64,000 bases of DNA, from positions 10,014,501-10,078,500 of the forward strand of contig OY747723.1 of assembly GCA_963556495.2 (NCBI GenBank). Direction: 5' to 3'. The notes under the pieces were generated by a model. The model was not told the origin of the DNA, did not search any database, and saw nothing but the letters and a program-made list of their open reading frames with translations. Numbering within the stretch: position 1 is the first letter of the stretch; each line of letters opens with the position of its first letter. A program made the translations under genes and the position numbers. Shown here in pieces: positions 28,690 through 39,723 of the stretch. The stretch comes from Valencia hispanica (lineage: Eukaryota > Chordata > Actinopteri > Cyprinodontiformes > Valenciidae).

Positions 28690-29015
28690 TTACACTAAAC
28701 ACCTGCAAATAATCACCTGAGCTCTTGTATATACTATGGACACTGTCAACAACAGCCAGCATACTATGGGTAATTCCTCTGTCCAGTAATACCACTGGCA
28801 GGTGCCTGTCAAAGGACATGTACGGACTTTGCAGGGATCTGCACAGGTGGATCGCAGAGGGCTGCTGGCGCTCATCAAGCATGTCTCCCCCAGTTTGCAG
28901 TGGACGCCCTGCATGATACACCTTGACACCAATGGTGTCTAAAAAGCTGAGTCCAGAGCTGAATGATGTAATGGTCGATGCCTTGTCAACTAGATCAAAA
29001 CATGACCTGTCAGAG
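28690..29015 (-). CDS. Exon-like open frame of unidentified gene or retrocopy
   Basis: After a plausible acceptor ctctgacag (29016-29024), the minus strand stays open and gives a protein-like composition (SCFDLVDKAST, VKVYHAGRPLQTGG, HLCRSLQSPYMSFDRHLPVV, DSVHSIYKSSGDYLQ). It reaches a candidate donor CAG/GTGTTT near 28704. Past this point the frame degenerates into simple hydrophobic text. I cannot name the family. It may be a real exon of the neighbouring antisense gene, a relic, or part of a transposon. Confidence 0.4.
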
Positions 29016-29954
29016 CCCGGGTTTGATTGGTACTATGCATAGGCTCTGACCACACAGTCGTTCTGTTTCACAATGAATCCCAGTGGCTGTCATGTTGGAA
29101 GATGCTGTCCAGTGTCTTACGGGGCCAAAAACTCCTGTCATAATCAATTTTTGTAATGATAACATATTTAGTAGTTAATTTTCATTTATTTTATATATTA
29201 GATTGTATATATTAATTACAAACAAACTGATCAGAGAATCCACATTGTGCCATATTACACATCAAGCACATTAATGAACATGTATTATGAACATTTCACC
29301 TGCTTTGGCCTGAACTGCTCCTTTGCGTAATGAAGCAAATCTTTTGAAATTAGGGAACATTTTTCCAATTGAACATAATACAACAAAACTCTCTGAACAA
29401 GGGCCTTTTCTGTTTTCTTCAGCAGGAGGAATTCCGCCTGGATGCAGTCTTTTTGGATCAGTAGTTAAACTGCAGCGATCTGTCACCGCCAGTCTGTATC
29501 TGGTGTTGTGCTACCTGTGCAGCAACAGATGTGCTCCAAAGCCTCAGTAGCTCTTCAAGGTGCTGTCAGCTTGCAGATGATGCTCAGTGCCGTCATGGAA
29601 ATCTTTTTTTGATTGATTTAGTTACCATGTGTAAAGTTGAAAATTTCAGGGTCAGGGGCTTAACTATTAAAGGAGTCATAACCTGTAATTTTCACTTTTT
29701 CATGAGAAAAATGTATGTTATGATTGCCTAACGATTATACACTGCCCCGGAAGCCGATATTTAAAAGTGAAGCGTTTGTTTACCCCTGGGTTCGTCAACC
29801 AGCCCACGTGCACGCGCATTCAAATACGTGGTTTAAATTTCTGGCCGACTTGATGTCAAGTCGGCGCAGAATATACCATATATAGACATCGCAGACCTAC
29901 CTATGCTGCAGGAAGCCCGCCCTGCTCCTCTCTCCCCTCTCCCCCTCGCTCCTT

Positions 29955-30530
29955 GTCACTGCATGATCTGTTCAGGAAGCACGTTCCGTACCATGAGTCA
30001 TCTGTGCATGTGTGCAAGGAACTACTTCCGTGGGGTGGGGGTGACTTTTGTCATATAGAATCAAAAACTATTATTCATCTGTTTTACCGCTGCACATATA
30101 GCAAAAACCTCTGGAGTCATTTAGAGCAATTATTTATAGGAAGGCCGGTCATGTGATCGACGACGGGCTTAAGATTACGAATGCAGCAAGTCAATTCATC
30201 ACTAAGTAAATATATCAGATAAATAAGAAAGCTGTTAAGATTACGAATGCAGCATGTAAATATATCAGATCAGACAATTCCCCGAGATTTTTTTCTGGTT
30301 TTTTTATTTTTTGTTATGTTGTTAATCATTTTTGTATAATGGTTCAGCAAGATTGCCTATCTATTTCTGTTTATTTTGTAAAGTGTAAATGGCCTTGATC
30401 TGTAAATATGAATTAACAAATGAAAAATAAAAAAACAACAAAAGAAATCTACCCGGAAGTAGTTCTTTGCGCGCATGTGCAGATGGGCTCATGGTACGGA
30501 TCGTGCTTCTTTAACAGATCGTGCAGTGAC
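29955..30530. repeat. Inverted-repeat (fold-back) element enclosing a LINE tail
   Basis: The arms 29955-30030 and 30454-30530 are complementary over about 76 bp with scattered mismatches (left gtcactgcatgatctgttca, right reversed gtcactgcacgatctgttaa). The space between is filled largely by a LINE 3' end. Confidence 0.75.
30055..30450 (+). mobile_element. L1-like LINE 3' end
   Basis: The frame gives an ORF2 C-terminal pattern (IIHLFYRCTYSKNLWSHLEQ, an HxFxxC..S..LW motif). The 3' UTR follows with a tandem duplication of a gattacgaatgcagca segment (30173, 30239) and a poly-A-like end near 30425-30445. Confidence 0.6.
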
Positions 30531-30572
30531 ACTCCTCTCCCCTCATATTCAGTCGAACCCGCCATTACTGAA

Positions 30573-30850
30573 TTCTAGTGATGGGAATTCCAGCTCTTTT
30601 TGGAGAGCCAGTTCTTTTGGCTTGACTCACCATAAAGAGCTGGCTCTTTCGGCTCCTCAGATTTTCTGTTGCTTAAAGTGTATTTATTACCAAAATTAAT
30701 GCAAAACGATGTCTACCAAAAGTACCAAAACAAGCGGGGGGGAATGAAAAAATAAAAAAAACGACTTCCAATGACGAGCCGGCTCCCATCGTTCACTTCA
30801 AAGAGTTAGGTCTTAGAGCCTGTTCGTTCGCGACCGACACATCATCGATT
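30573..30850. repeat. hAT-like MITE
   Basis: The left end agtgatgggaattccagctc and the right end gagccggctcccatcgttca are roughly inverted. The inside is a GAGCC/GGCTC alternation, the pattern of a common fish non-autonomous hAT repeat. Confidence 0.5.
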
Positions 30851-31019
30851 CGAAGTACAACTCCACTGTGAAAGATCCAGAAAGTTTCTTCACGCAATGA
30901 TGCATGAAGAAGACATAATTGTGACAGCCTTTTATTTTAATCAGGTAAATCAGCTAAAACCATTTCTGCCAGAAACGTAGTGCACACGTGAGTTGCTCTG
31001 TTGTTTACTGCCAGAATCA

Positions 31020-31740
31020 ACATGGAAATATTTTTTCTATTTTTTTACGCTGGAATCCTTTACGAATTTGGGACAATATCAGGTGAAGTTGGCATCGAAG
31101 CTCCGTTAGGAAAAAGGGGCCATTCCAACAATTAGAGACTTGCCTGCAATTGAAACGGTAAGGCTGTGTTTTTATTGCTCTGCTGTGTGTAACAAACAGC
31201 AGCTAACTGCTAATGTGGCTATTGTATGCTAGCAGGAGTAGTAGATATGGGTTAGATATGCTGAAGCGTTACCTGCGGTGTCAACCCCCCTCCTTCCTGC
31301 CACCAATCAACGTGCCCCTCATTTGCATTATTACAATGCCCGTCCACGACAGCCAAAGTATCGCATCAGATCTCGCGAGACAATAATGCCTTCAGAAATA
31401 AGGGTCAGAGGAGCTCTGTGTTTATTTTTTTCACTTTTTTTCAACTTTTCTTTTTTAGAAGGGCCTGAAAAACTATAATAGAGCAAGGGTATCCAAGATA
31501 ATCCTAGGTTATGACTCCTTTAATCTGTCAAAATGACCAACACCCTTCAGATTTTTCCGTCAAAGTAAAAAAAAAACAGTCAAATATGGAAGATATTAGG
31601 TGTTAGGGTGACCCCTGTGTATTAACCATCACACTAGTAAAACGATACGAACAGCTCTCTCGATTGTTTATGTTGACCTATTTTCACATTGCTGCTGGTT
31701 TTACCCCGCTTACATGTTTAACTGTCCAATGGCTGATCTT
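31020..31740. other. No recognised feature
   Basis: AT-rich non-coding sequence. A 66-codon frame at 31278-31478 has no family features. A generic repeat-like block (agcactttttcagcc and acaaagtgctttacactaca) starts just beyond, near 31770. Confidence 0.4.
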
Positions 31741-31849
31741 AAAGGTTTTACCAGATGGCATGCATTTCTATAGCACTTTTTCAGCCAGAGGACCACAAAG
31801 TGCTTTACACTACATTCAGTCATTCACCCATTCTGAGGTCTGAAGACGA

Positions 31850-32106
31850 GCAGGAGGTGGAGTATCAGTGCTTGTCAACAACAGATGGTGTCATCCAGGA
31901 CATGTTACTGTGAATTGTCTCTGAAGCCCAGATATTGAACACTTGGCAGTAAGTTTTCCTCCATATTATTTACCAAGAGAGTTCACCAGTGTTATTTTGG
32001 CAGTTGTTTACATTTCACCTTCAACCGTTGCAGACAATGCATGTGATGTCATCAGTTGTGTTGTCGCTAAGCTATAGACTCAGCAACCCAATGCATTTGT
32101 GGCAAT
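31850..32106 (+). mobile_element. L2-like LINE fragment (endonuclease region)
   Basis: It is collinear with 628-800 of the first L2 (tctgaagacgagcagg, tccaggacatgtta, agcccagatat, agtaagttttc) and retains an extra segment that the first copy lacks (32000-32090). It ends at gcatttgtggcaatat. The next L2 word, ctggtgattttaatcatgcc, appears only at 34776, after unrelated sequence and an L1. Confidence 0.75.
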
Positions 32107-32760
32107 ATTATGGCGTCATATGACTGCCATTAACATTGAGAGGGGGAAAAAAAAAGAAAAGAGAGCGCTAAAACAGAACCCGGGGGGGTAAAAGTGATGT
32201 TGTGGCGAACAAACTTACTATCGCGAGCCAATATAGGTAGAGGGAGCTCAAATAAAATATGTTTTAGCTCCCTTTATTGTCAATTATTCCCTTTTGCTCT
32301 TTCTGCTCGCTTTCTGTTTGAGCTCGCGAGGCTTTTCTGAGCCGGTAACACGTCAAAGGTTTAAGACTTGACAAGTCAATTATTGATCGTGGCCGTAACA
32401 TTTCTGGGTACACCACCTACTTTACCACCTGCATACCCACTTCTCCATGTCACAGACATGATGGAATGTCTAGAAAACTTAAGTTGAAAGTAGTTATGCT
32501 GCTTCAAAAGGGGGGTGTTAAAAATTCACAAATGCAGCATTTACAGGGATTTCTAGGTGCCAATAAATGCGTGCACATCTGCACTTACTAAGAATTATAG
32601 TTTTTATTTAACTGAGGTGCAGCTCTATTCTAACTTCGAACTTAATGCTTCTTAGCTGTGTGTATTTAAGGCAGTAAAACAAAATGAGTGTCTTTCTTTC
32701 GTTTAAAAAAAAAGGCATGTCCGGGGAAACGGTAAACCTAATTTTTTTTATAGTTAGTTT
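32107..32760. other. Unassigned sequence inside the interrupted L2
   Basis: There are no ORFs or known repeats here. A short GAGCTC-rich imperfect inverted pair (gggagctcaaataaaatatg with ttttagctccctttattg, about 32239-32276) is visible. It separates two L2 halves and so is an insertion or rearrangement. Confidence 0.35.
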
Positions 32761-32761
32761 A

Positions 32762-32766
<5 letters not shown>

Positions 32767-32823
<57 letters not shown>
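32767..32823. repeat. (TA)n microsatellite
   Basis: A pure TA run, duplicated at 34735-34772 as part of the target site of the L1 insertion between them. Confidence 0.95.
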
Positions 32824-32825
<2 letters not shown>

Positions 32826-32829
32826 CTGG

Positions 32830-32834
<5 letters not shown>

Positions 32835-32878
<44 letters not shown>

Positions 32879-34732
32879 GTGTCCTGTTTGGCAGTGTGGA
32901 GCTCAGAATTGGTGTCTGAGTACCAAGTAGAAGCCCAACAGATTTACTTTCACAAGCGGAGCAGTACAGCTTTTGCTATAGTACTCCACTTGATTTATGT
33001 GTGAAAAATCTTTATTATGAATTGTTGGGGTTTTTATTTCCTGATGTTATGGACACGGAGACGGAAAATTAAGGAGAAGAAAGAAGGAAGATGAAGAAGA
33101 GAGGTAGGAAACAAAATGTCATGAGAGAGGGTGAGTTGAAAATACAAGACAGGAAGGGGAACAAAGAAAACACAGGAAAACATTGAAGTCTGCCTCCATA
33201 CCCACAGGACGGCAGAGAGAGGGGGAAAAACAAAACACGAAAAAGGAACATTGACAAAACAAACCAAACATTGTGAACTAAGAATTACACAACCACATCA
33301 CACAAAAATAGATATAAAAATACAACAACAATGTCACAGAAAAACTCATGGTACCGATTAATCAAGCTCTAGTAATGATAACCTCAGCCCAAGAATATAT
33401 CCTTAAACACCAGAGACCCCACATCTATGTGTGTGTGTTAGCATGCTGGTGCATATAAGGTTTCTCCATAAGAGTGTTCGATAGTTGGTGTGAGAAGACA
33501 TCAATCCGTCCCCCAGGAATCGATGCAGACATGAAGGAGATCGGAGCAAAGACGTTCAAAGGACCGCCAGAGCCCCAGGCGGATCCGGGCGGGGCCGACC
33601 GCATCCCCCAAGAGAGGAGAAAAGGAGAACCCCAGGGGAACATCCAGCGGCCACTATGCAGGGGCCCGGGGGGCAGCAGTGACGAGCCCACGGGCTCCGC
33701 CGGCAACCGGCCGCGCCGGGGCGGGTCGGTCAACGGACCGGGGGAGCCGGGGCCCAGGGGCACCCCACCCCCCAGCAGGGACCCGACAAGGGACCGGCCG
33801 ACGAGGGGCCCCCGGCACTGCAGGGGCCGCCGCCGGCCGCCACGCGACGCCTCCACCCTAGGCCAATCCCCACCGCCAACATCCCAGCGCCCCACCAATA
33901 GCCGCAGGGGAAGGACAGCATCCCCAGGCCGGGCTCAGTCAGCATCTGGACGCCAAGTTGTACCAGCTCCCGGGTCCTGATCCCGCGCAACGCAGGGCGC
34001 CGAGACCAGGCATCCAACGAGGGCCAGGGCCGGTCCAACCCGCCAATGAACCGGCCACGCACGGTGCGCACAGAACAGGTGATCAAACGAGCAGAGACAC
34101 CGGATCCGCATCCCGCCGAGCCACCGAGCAGGCACCACCCAACAATCCCAAACCTGGCACCTCTAAAAGAGGTGCCCCAACCAACCAAAGGAAGATATCA
34201 GCCCAGCGCATCGGCCGACCGACACACCGGCCCCCCCAGGCCCGGCCAGGCACGCACCAGGTCCGAACCGGATTGACCACCGGCGCACCGGCAGGCAGGG
34301 GCCCCCGTCACCGGCGGGGAGTGACTGAGGGGAAATAGGCCCCCCATTAAGTGTAAGGCCTGAGGTGCGCCAGGCGAGGGGGCAGACCAAGATCCAACCT
34401 GACAGGTAGACAAAGACATACAGACACAGTCATACGTTCCCTCCCTCTTAAACACATACATTCTCACTGACTCACCAAGACACCCAAAAAAATGACGCTG
34501 TACCCTCACTCACACACCCCATACACACTTTATGCTCCCAGGTCCAGGTACCGATGCCCCAGTAGAGCCACCAGCCCCCGGACCCGGGAGATGGACCCCC
34601 TACCTTCTAGGACGGAGACAAGCAGACCGCCAAGGGCCCCACAGTGGCAAAGCAGCCCGACAGCCCAGGACCCCGACCAGACCGCCTGTTCCTCCTCCGG
34701 ACCCCAACCCCTGATGGGGCATCAGGGGTTGG

Positions 34733-34735
<3 letters not shown>
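32835..34735 (-). mobile_element. L1-like LINE 3' UTR copy 2, 5'-truncated
   Basis: On the minus strand it ends in a run of about 36 As (plus-strand T run 32838-32873). It carries the same tail as 16060-16211 and the GC-rich 3' UTR of the L1 at 10019. It lacks ORF2. The duplicated target is (TA)n plus tagctggtgatttt on both sides (to about 32836 and to 34784). Confidence 0.85.
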
Positions 34736-34773
<38 letters not shown>

Positions 34774-34775
34774 CT

Positions 34776-35165
34776 GGTGATTTTAATCATGCCTCACTCT
34801 CGTCTACACTTCCAACATTTCAATAGTTTGCCAGCTGCTCCACAAGAGAAAACAAGACCTTGGATTTGATTTATGCAAATGTAAAGGATGCATACATGTC
34901 CAAACCAAGACTTCCTCTGGGACAATCAGATCACAATCTTGTTTTTCTCTGCTCAGAATATAAACCCCTTGTTCAGAGGCAACATGTGACAAAAAGAACT
35001 GAGAAACTTCATGAAGGTCCTGGAGAGACTCCTGTTGGCCCACCTGAATAAGCAAACTAGAACATATCAGGACCCACTGCAGTTTGCTTATCGCTGTGGA
35101 GTTGGGGTTGAAGATGCCATCATCCACCTGCTTCAACCAATCCACTATTGTCAAGGTGAACTCCG
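34776..35165 (+). mobile_element. L2-like LINE fragment, plus strand
   Basis: It carries the endonuclease GDFNHAS context at its start, then DLIYANVKDAYMSKP and LGQSDHN. It then skips to the RT block MKVLERLLLAHLNKQTRTYQ. Its RT block is collinear with 1630-1765 of the first L2. It abuts an inverted L2 fragment. Confidence 0.8.
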
Positions 35166-36145
35166 AGGTATTTATACTCCTCAACCCCCTCCACTTCTTC
35201 TCCCATGATGGAAAGTGTTTGACTTATCCCTGTTTTTTCTGAAATCTACAATCATCTCCTTTGTTTTGTTCACATGTAAGGTAAGACGATTGTTTCCACT
35301 GCAATCTGCAGTGGGTCCTGATATGTTCCAGTTTGCTTATTCAGGTGGGCCAACCAGAGTCTCTCCAGGACCTTCATGATGTGGGATGTCAGAGCAACAG
35401 GTCTATAGTCATTGATGACTGATCTTTGGTACTGGAACAAGGCATGATGTCTACCACAACACTGGAATCTTCTGGGTCAGGCTAAGATTGAAGAGATGCT
35501 GCAGAATCCCACAGAGCTGCTCTGCACAGGCCTTCAGGACTCTGGGGCTGACACCATCTGGACCTGCAGCCTAGTTCCGGTTCAGTTTCTCCATCTTCCT
35601 CTTCACCTGACTTTTGGAGACAGACAAGTGGGAGGGGGAGGCAAAGGGGGTAGCAGCATTTCCTGACTTGGTTGAAGTCAAACTTGTGGAATCAGAAGAG
35701 TCCATGGCTGAGGTGAAGGATAAAACATCCGAGGTGTAACAGGAAAGTTGATCAGAGGAGAGTGGGATGTCTGTTTGGCTGGGAACAGGAGAGGGGGATG
35801 CTGAGCTAGTTCCTGAACTGTGAACCTATTGAAGAATGTGTTCAGTTCATTGGCTCTGTCCAGACTTCCATCTATCCAATCCTTCCTGTCCTTAAAGCAT
35901 GTGATCTTTCTCATTCGGGACCAGATATCTCTGATATTGTTCCTCTGTAGTTTTTTCTCCAGCTTCTTCCTGTATGCCTCCTTGATCTTGACCTTAAATC
36001 GCTTCTGTATACTCCTCAGTAATTCCCTCTCTCCCTCCCTGAAGGCTCTTTTTTTCTTGTTTAGCAGTTCCTTCAGGTCACTGGTGATGCAGGGTTTGTT
36101 ATTAAGGAAGCATTTCACTTTTCTGGTGGGGATGATGTCCACACA
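35166..36145 (-). mobile_element. L2-like LINE fragment, minus strand, inverted neighbour
   Basis: The minus strand gives an open 154-codon piece (36142-35678) with an NKPCITSDLKELLNKKKRAF stretch, the linker before the RT domain. RT finger blocks follow at about 35620-35350, then a jump to the region around 2200-2300 of the first L2. Junctions suggest deletion plus fold-back copying. Confidence 0.8.
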
Positions 36146-36169
36146 GAAGTTTATATAGTCAGTGTTGTG

Positions 36170-36460
36170 CCACAGATAGGTAGGTTTTGGCTATGAATTA
36201 TTACGAATAATTGCTTAGGGCAATTATTAATAAGATTAATAACTTTATGTAAAAATTACCAAGTTTAGGGGCACCACCTGGTGGATTCCAGCAATATCAA
36301 TAGCCAAATTGTTCAGTCTCAGTTTATGTTTATGATTACCTGCCTGATAAGGCTGAGATAATTAAGCGATAGATGAAGGAATAAGTTCTTGGCGTTCTTT
36401 GAACAGCAAGTTACATGTGTATGTGGAATAAGAACGATGGTTTTCCAAAATGGCATTGCA
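36170..36460 (+). repeat. Repeat family U, copy 3
   Basis: This is the most continuous copy: tgcttagggcaattattaat, then a ggggcaccacctgg block, then tagccaaattgttcagtctc and gataaggctgagataattaa, then a gatgaaggaataagttcttg block and ttccaaaat. It joins the two halves of copy 1 in the expected order. Confidence 0.7.
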
Positions 36461-36911
36461 CAGTAAAACATTGCGATGGAGGTCGATATCGTCGCCTGGG
36501 TGGGGGAGATGGGGACTTTTTTTTAAAATATATCTCTTTACATAGGCCAAAAAAAAGTTTTACTTAAAAAGTAGGAAAAAAACTTAACTTCGTAAACTGT
36601 ACTTTCGTTATTTTACAACACTAATACATTATAAGTTTTAATACATTTCATGCAGCTGCGCGAATCACTGAAAGCGTGAATGAAGTGGCCACTTCAATGG
36701 GACCCACTGTACTCCCCTTGACTTTTTAATACGTGGCACTCGGTTGCACGTAAGGGGAAAAAAAAGAGACTGATGAACCGAGCTGTAAAGCACAACTTAT
36801 TTTCATGGTAGACCAATCGCTGATGCCAAAAAGTAAAGAAAAAAGAAATAAAAGTTGATATCCGGATTTTGTCCTCTGTCACCCATAAGGAAGGCGGTCA
36901 GGATCCACCTA

Positions 36912-37514
36912 TTACTCCAGGTCGTTCTCCTTCCAGGTAACAACCTTACAAGAAGTTATTCCTACCTGGCAGCTCCACGATGCGCGCCTCTCAGCTAATC
37001 TGACCCTGTCAGCCGAAAAAAGCTGGAAAACAAAAGGCAGGCACCAATATCCGCGCAACCTTGACTTATAGTGCGCATAGCGCAAGTTGTGCAGCGATCC
37101 TCGCTCGCTTCTCAAAACAGAGGTGAAACGATACTCACAGACTGAGTACGAGTGATGACGCGCACACGTCTCCCGCAAAACTGCGAGCGGCAGACAGGGA
37201 GCGAGAGGCAGATCATCGACGTGTGCGCTCGTACTTTTGCCGGAGACGTGAGCTCGTGGTGTTCCGGCCAGTGGGTTTTGCTGTCCTGCCTCAGCTCCTT
37301 TTATGTGCAGCCTAACAAGTTTTTGCACACCTGTAACAAAGCAGCTGATTGCTGCGCTCCTCCTCCTGACCCATCCAGATAAGTTCAGTTTTCCTCTTGG
37401 AGCTTCAAAGAGGGAAAACAAATGTGAACAAAACACACCAAATCCACACAAACAAGCCATGCAAAATAAATACAAAAATGTACAAATATTTCCCACTGTG
37501 CAACACATACGCAT
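36912..37514 (-). other. 200-codon open frame of unknown nature
   Basis: The frame is open for 200 codons with mixed composition and no motif that I recognise. The DNA around 37000-37300 is less AT-rich and contains GCGCGCC and CGCTCG words. A possible donor, CAG/GTAGG, lies near 36963 on the minus strand. It could be a promoter-exon region, a solo LTR, or chance. Confidence that it is translated is low. Confidence 0.25.
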
Positions 37515-37664
37515 TAGTTAGCCTATATTCTCAATGTTTACAGAGCAGTCCCTGCAAAGTTTTTAGTTAAACTATAGAAGAGACTATAGGATTAGTGTGT
37601 GTCTGACAGGGTGGGGGGCGTGGCATCACGATGGACTGCACAACCCAAGTTGACAAACACTGCT

Positions 37665-37747
37665 ATTCCACCTCCTTTTCTTTTGCTTCTCGTCTTCAGG
37701 TCTCTTGTCTCCTCGTACAGTCAGGAAGCCTGGTAGAGAGACGTTGG
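37665..37747 (-). mobile_element. Inverted L2 5' piece
   Basis: On the minus strand it reads like the L2 block at about 600-665 (ttcctgactgtacgag, gacctgaagacgag). It directly precedes a plus-strand L2 piece starting at about position 2105 of the same family. The arrangement fits 5' inversion (twin priming). Confidence 0.65.
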
Positions 37748-37779
37748 AGTTGGGGATGGACAAGGAGCTGAATACAGAG

Positions 37780-38205
37780 TGTGGTGGAAATTCTGAGGAG
37801 TCCTGATGAGATGAAAACGATCAGCTGGTTTCAGCAAAGTTTATTACTTGCAGCAAGGAGAAGTCAAAAGAGACTCTACAGTTATTACAAAGACATGAGT
37901 ATATATCTATAAGTCATACACCTGAACAACCCCCTCCCATCCCCACGAACTGGTTAACAATGGTTCCTCAGTTAGTTCTAAAGAGACAACAACTCCTTCT
38001 TAGGGTTTTCCATGCAGCTGCAGGAGCTGAACATCTCCAAGGTCAGAAGATAACTCTCAATTGATAAAAACAGTTCCGGATGCAGGAGCTGAGAAGTCAG
38101 CACACAAGTAACTCTGAAATACATATCTTTAACTGAATAAACACATTTTATGAAATGAAACAAATCAGTGAAACAATAAGAATAAACATAGACATTTCTT
38201 CTACA
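37780..38205 (-). repeat. ERV-A 3' LTR
   Basis: Starts TGTGGTGG and ends TTCTACA on the plus strand. It is 426 bp, against 396 bp for its partner, because of extra bases near 37981 and an extra block of about 27 bp near 38071-38098 (containing ggatgcaggagctgagaagt). An AATAAA lies on the minus strand within caagtaataaactttg. Confidence 0.9.
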
Positions 38206-38374
38206 TTTCCTCTATTTTGGTCATTTCATGACCCATCTTCAATAATGAAATTTCTTTCAGGTGATTAATGTATGTACAATGGTAACACTTGAACATCAGA
38301 GAAGGCACACCCGCGTGGGTTTAAGACAACTGGTGTTACTATGTAAGGTACAAAAGGAATTGAATAAAATGAAC

Positions 38375-39228
38375 TTATAAAACAGTATCATCATCTTCTT
38401 CAGAGTCAAAGGAAGTGTCTTGGATAGAGAAAGCAAGTTCATCATCATCAATGGTAGAAAGTCTGTTGTACAGGAGCTGAGGAACTTTTTCTGTGAGGGC
38501 AGTGTTGATTAAATGCACAAGGAGGGCTCTAATGCAGGGAATACAACAACATCCACATAGAACGAGTATAGAAGTAAAAATGGCTATCCCCATGATTAAC
38601 GAGACAATGAGAGTTATACTTTCCAAACATGTTTAAAACAGTTATTACTCCTAGAAAAGATGACTGTTTACTTTGTACAGGTGTGATGGTTACACTTGAT
38701 GCTTATTGACACACAATAATCAGTGCATGTCTTGTGGTAGTAAAACGAATGAGAGGACGTTGGTGCTGGGCATATCTGTTCGTAGTGTATCTGGACCAGT
38801 CATAGCCTGGAGGATCAGCCACTAGGGTGGACCATGACGTGTCTCTTTGATTATTTGTCACGTACCATAGATATCCAGCGTAGGCACTCGCTTTCTTTCC
38901 CTTGTAGGTCAAACTAGCCAAAGGAATAGAAACAGTTGAGGAGGAGTTGGCAGGAAGGCAGACTTGGATGAAGCTGTGGTGTGCGCTTGTGTCACCACAC
39001 CGGGAGTTGGCAGAGGGGGCATTTCTTCTCTTTCGGAGTGAGGGGGAAGAGGTAGAAGTGTTGAAGTGTTGGACTGGATGTAGGCGTAGTTGGTGGATCC
39101 TCAGGGGAAAGGGGCCAGAGAAGGATTGGGAGTGTGATTATCAGGCTGATAACAAGAAATGCACACATGGATCCGCACAGTGACCATCCATGTATGCGAA
39201 AAGGGTGCCAGGGGTGTGGTCTCTCCAT
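38375..39228 (-). pseudogene. ERV-A env remnant
   Basis: An N-terminal piece (39228-38992) has a hydrophobic segment (FLVISLIITLPILLWPL). A middle piece follows at 38921-38703. A C-terminal piece (38626-38375) has a transmembrane helix, then CGCCCIPCIR and an acidic tail (SEEDDDTVL). Most of the surface unit and the CX6CC region are absent, so no functional glycoprotein is possible. Confidence 0.75.
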
Positions 39229-39285
39229 GGTGAGGCGGGTAGGTAGCTTGGCACGCTACTTGTAGCAGTAAGGGCACCAGTTCCC

Positions 39286-39723
39286 TTACTGATCTTGCTT
39301 GGGTGCGCTGATTGGCTCGTCCCAGGGGGCTGGAACTTTCCTGCAGTGTGACGCGTGAATCCAGGTGGCTTGTTCAGCAACCTTTACAGCTGTTTGGGTT
39401 GTCAGAAGGATCAGGTAGGGTCCAGTCCAGCGCTCGTGGTTCCACCTCTTCTGTCTGAAGTTTTTAATCAGGACAAAGTCTCCAGGCTGAAGTCTGTGGA
39501 GCTGGCCTTCTGCTGGGCTGGGAAGAGTGGCTGCAACCTGAGAATGAATATCTGATAACTTTTTGGTTAGGGACACACAATATCTGAGCACGCTGTCCTC
39601 ATACATCATTGTGTCTGCGAGGAGCTGTCCTGGAGGGTGCAAACCTGTGTTAGGAGGGATAGCAAAAAGAATTTCAAAGGGACTTAAGTTTGCTCTGCCT
39701 CTTTTCCTCATCCTCATGTACAT
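39286..39723 (-). pseudogene. ERV-A integrase C-terminal domain
   Basis: The 145-codon frame carries the SH3-like C-terminal domain of gammaretrovirus-type integrases: GDFVLIKNF, then RWTGPYLILLTTQTAVKV, then WIHASHCRK. The catalytic core is not open upstream of it. A long stretch (39830-40000) separates it from the RNase H remnant. Confidence 0.8.

Noticed and set aside
30055..30156. Possible independent small gene with a Cys motif
   Set aside because: It matches the C-terminal pattern of LINE ORF2 and is followed by an A-rich tail.
33425..34509. Open frames in the second GC-rich block, both strands
   Set aside because: Same L1 3' UTR sequence in reverse orientation, so composition-driven.
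38992..39183. Plus-strand frames over ERV-A and ERV-C env (for example 38947-39183 and 61329-61739)
   Set aside because: Antisense shadows of retroviral frames.
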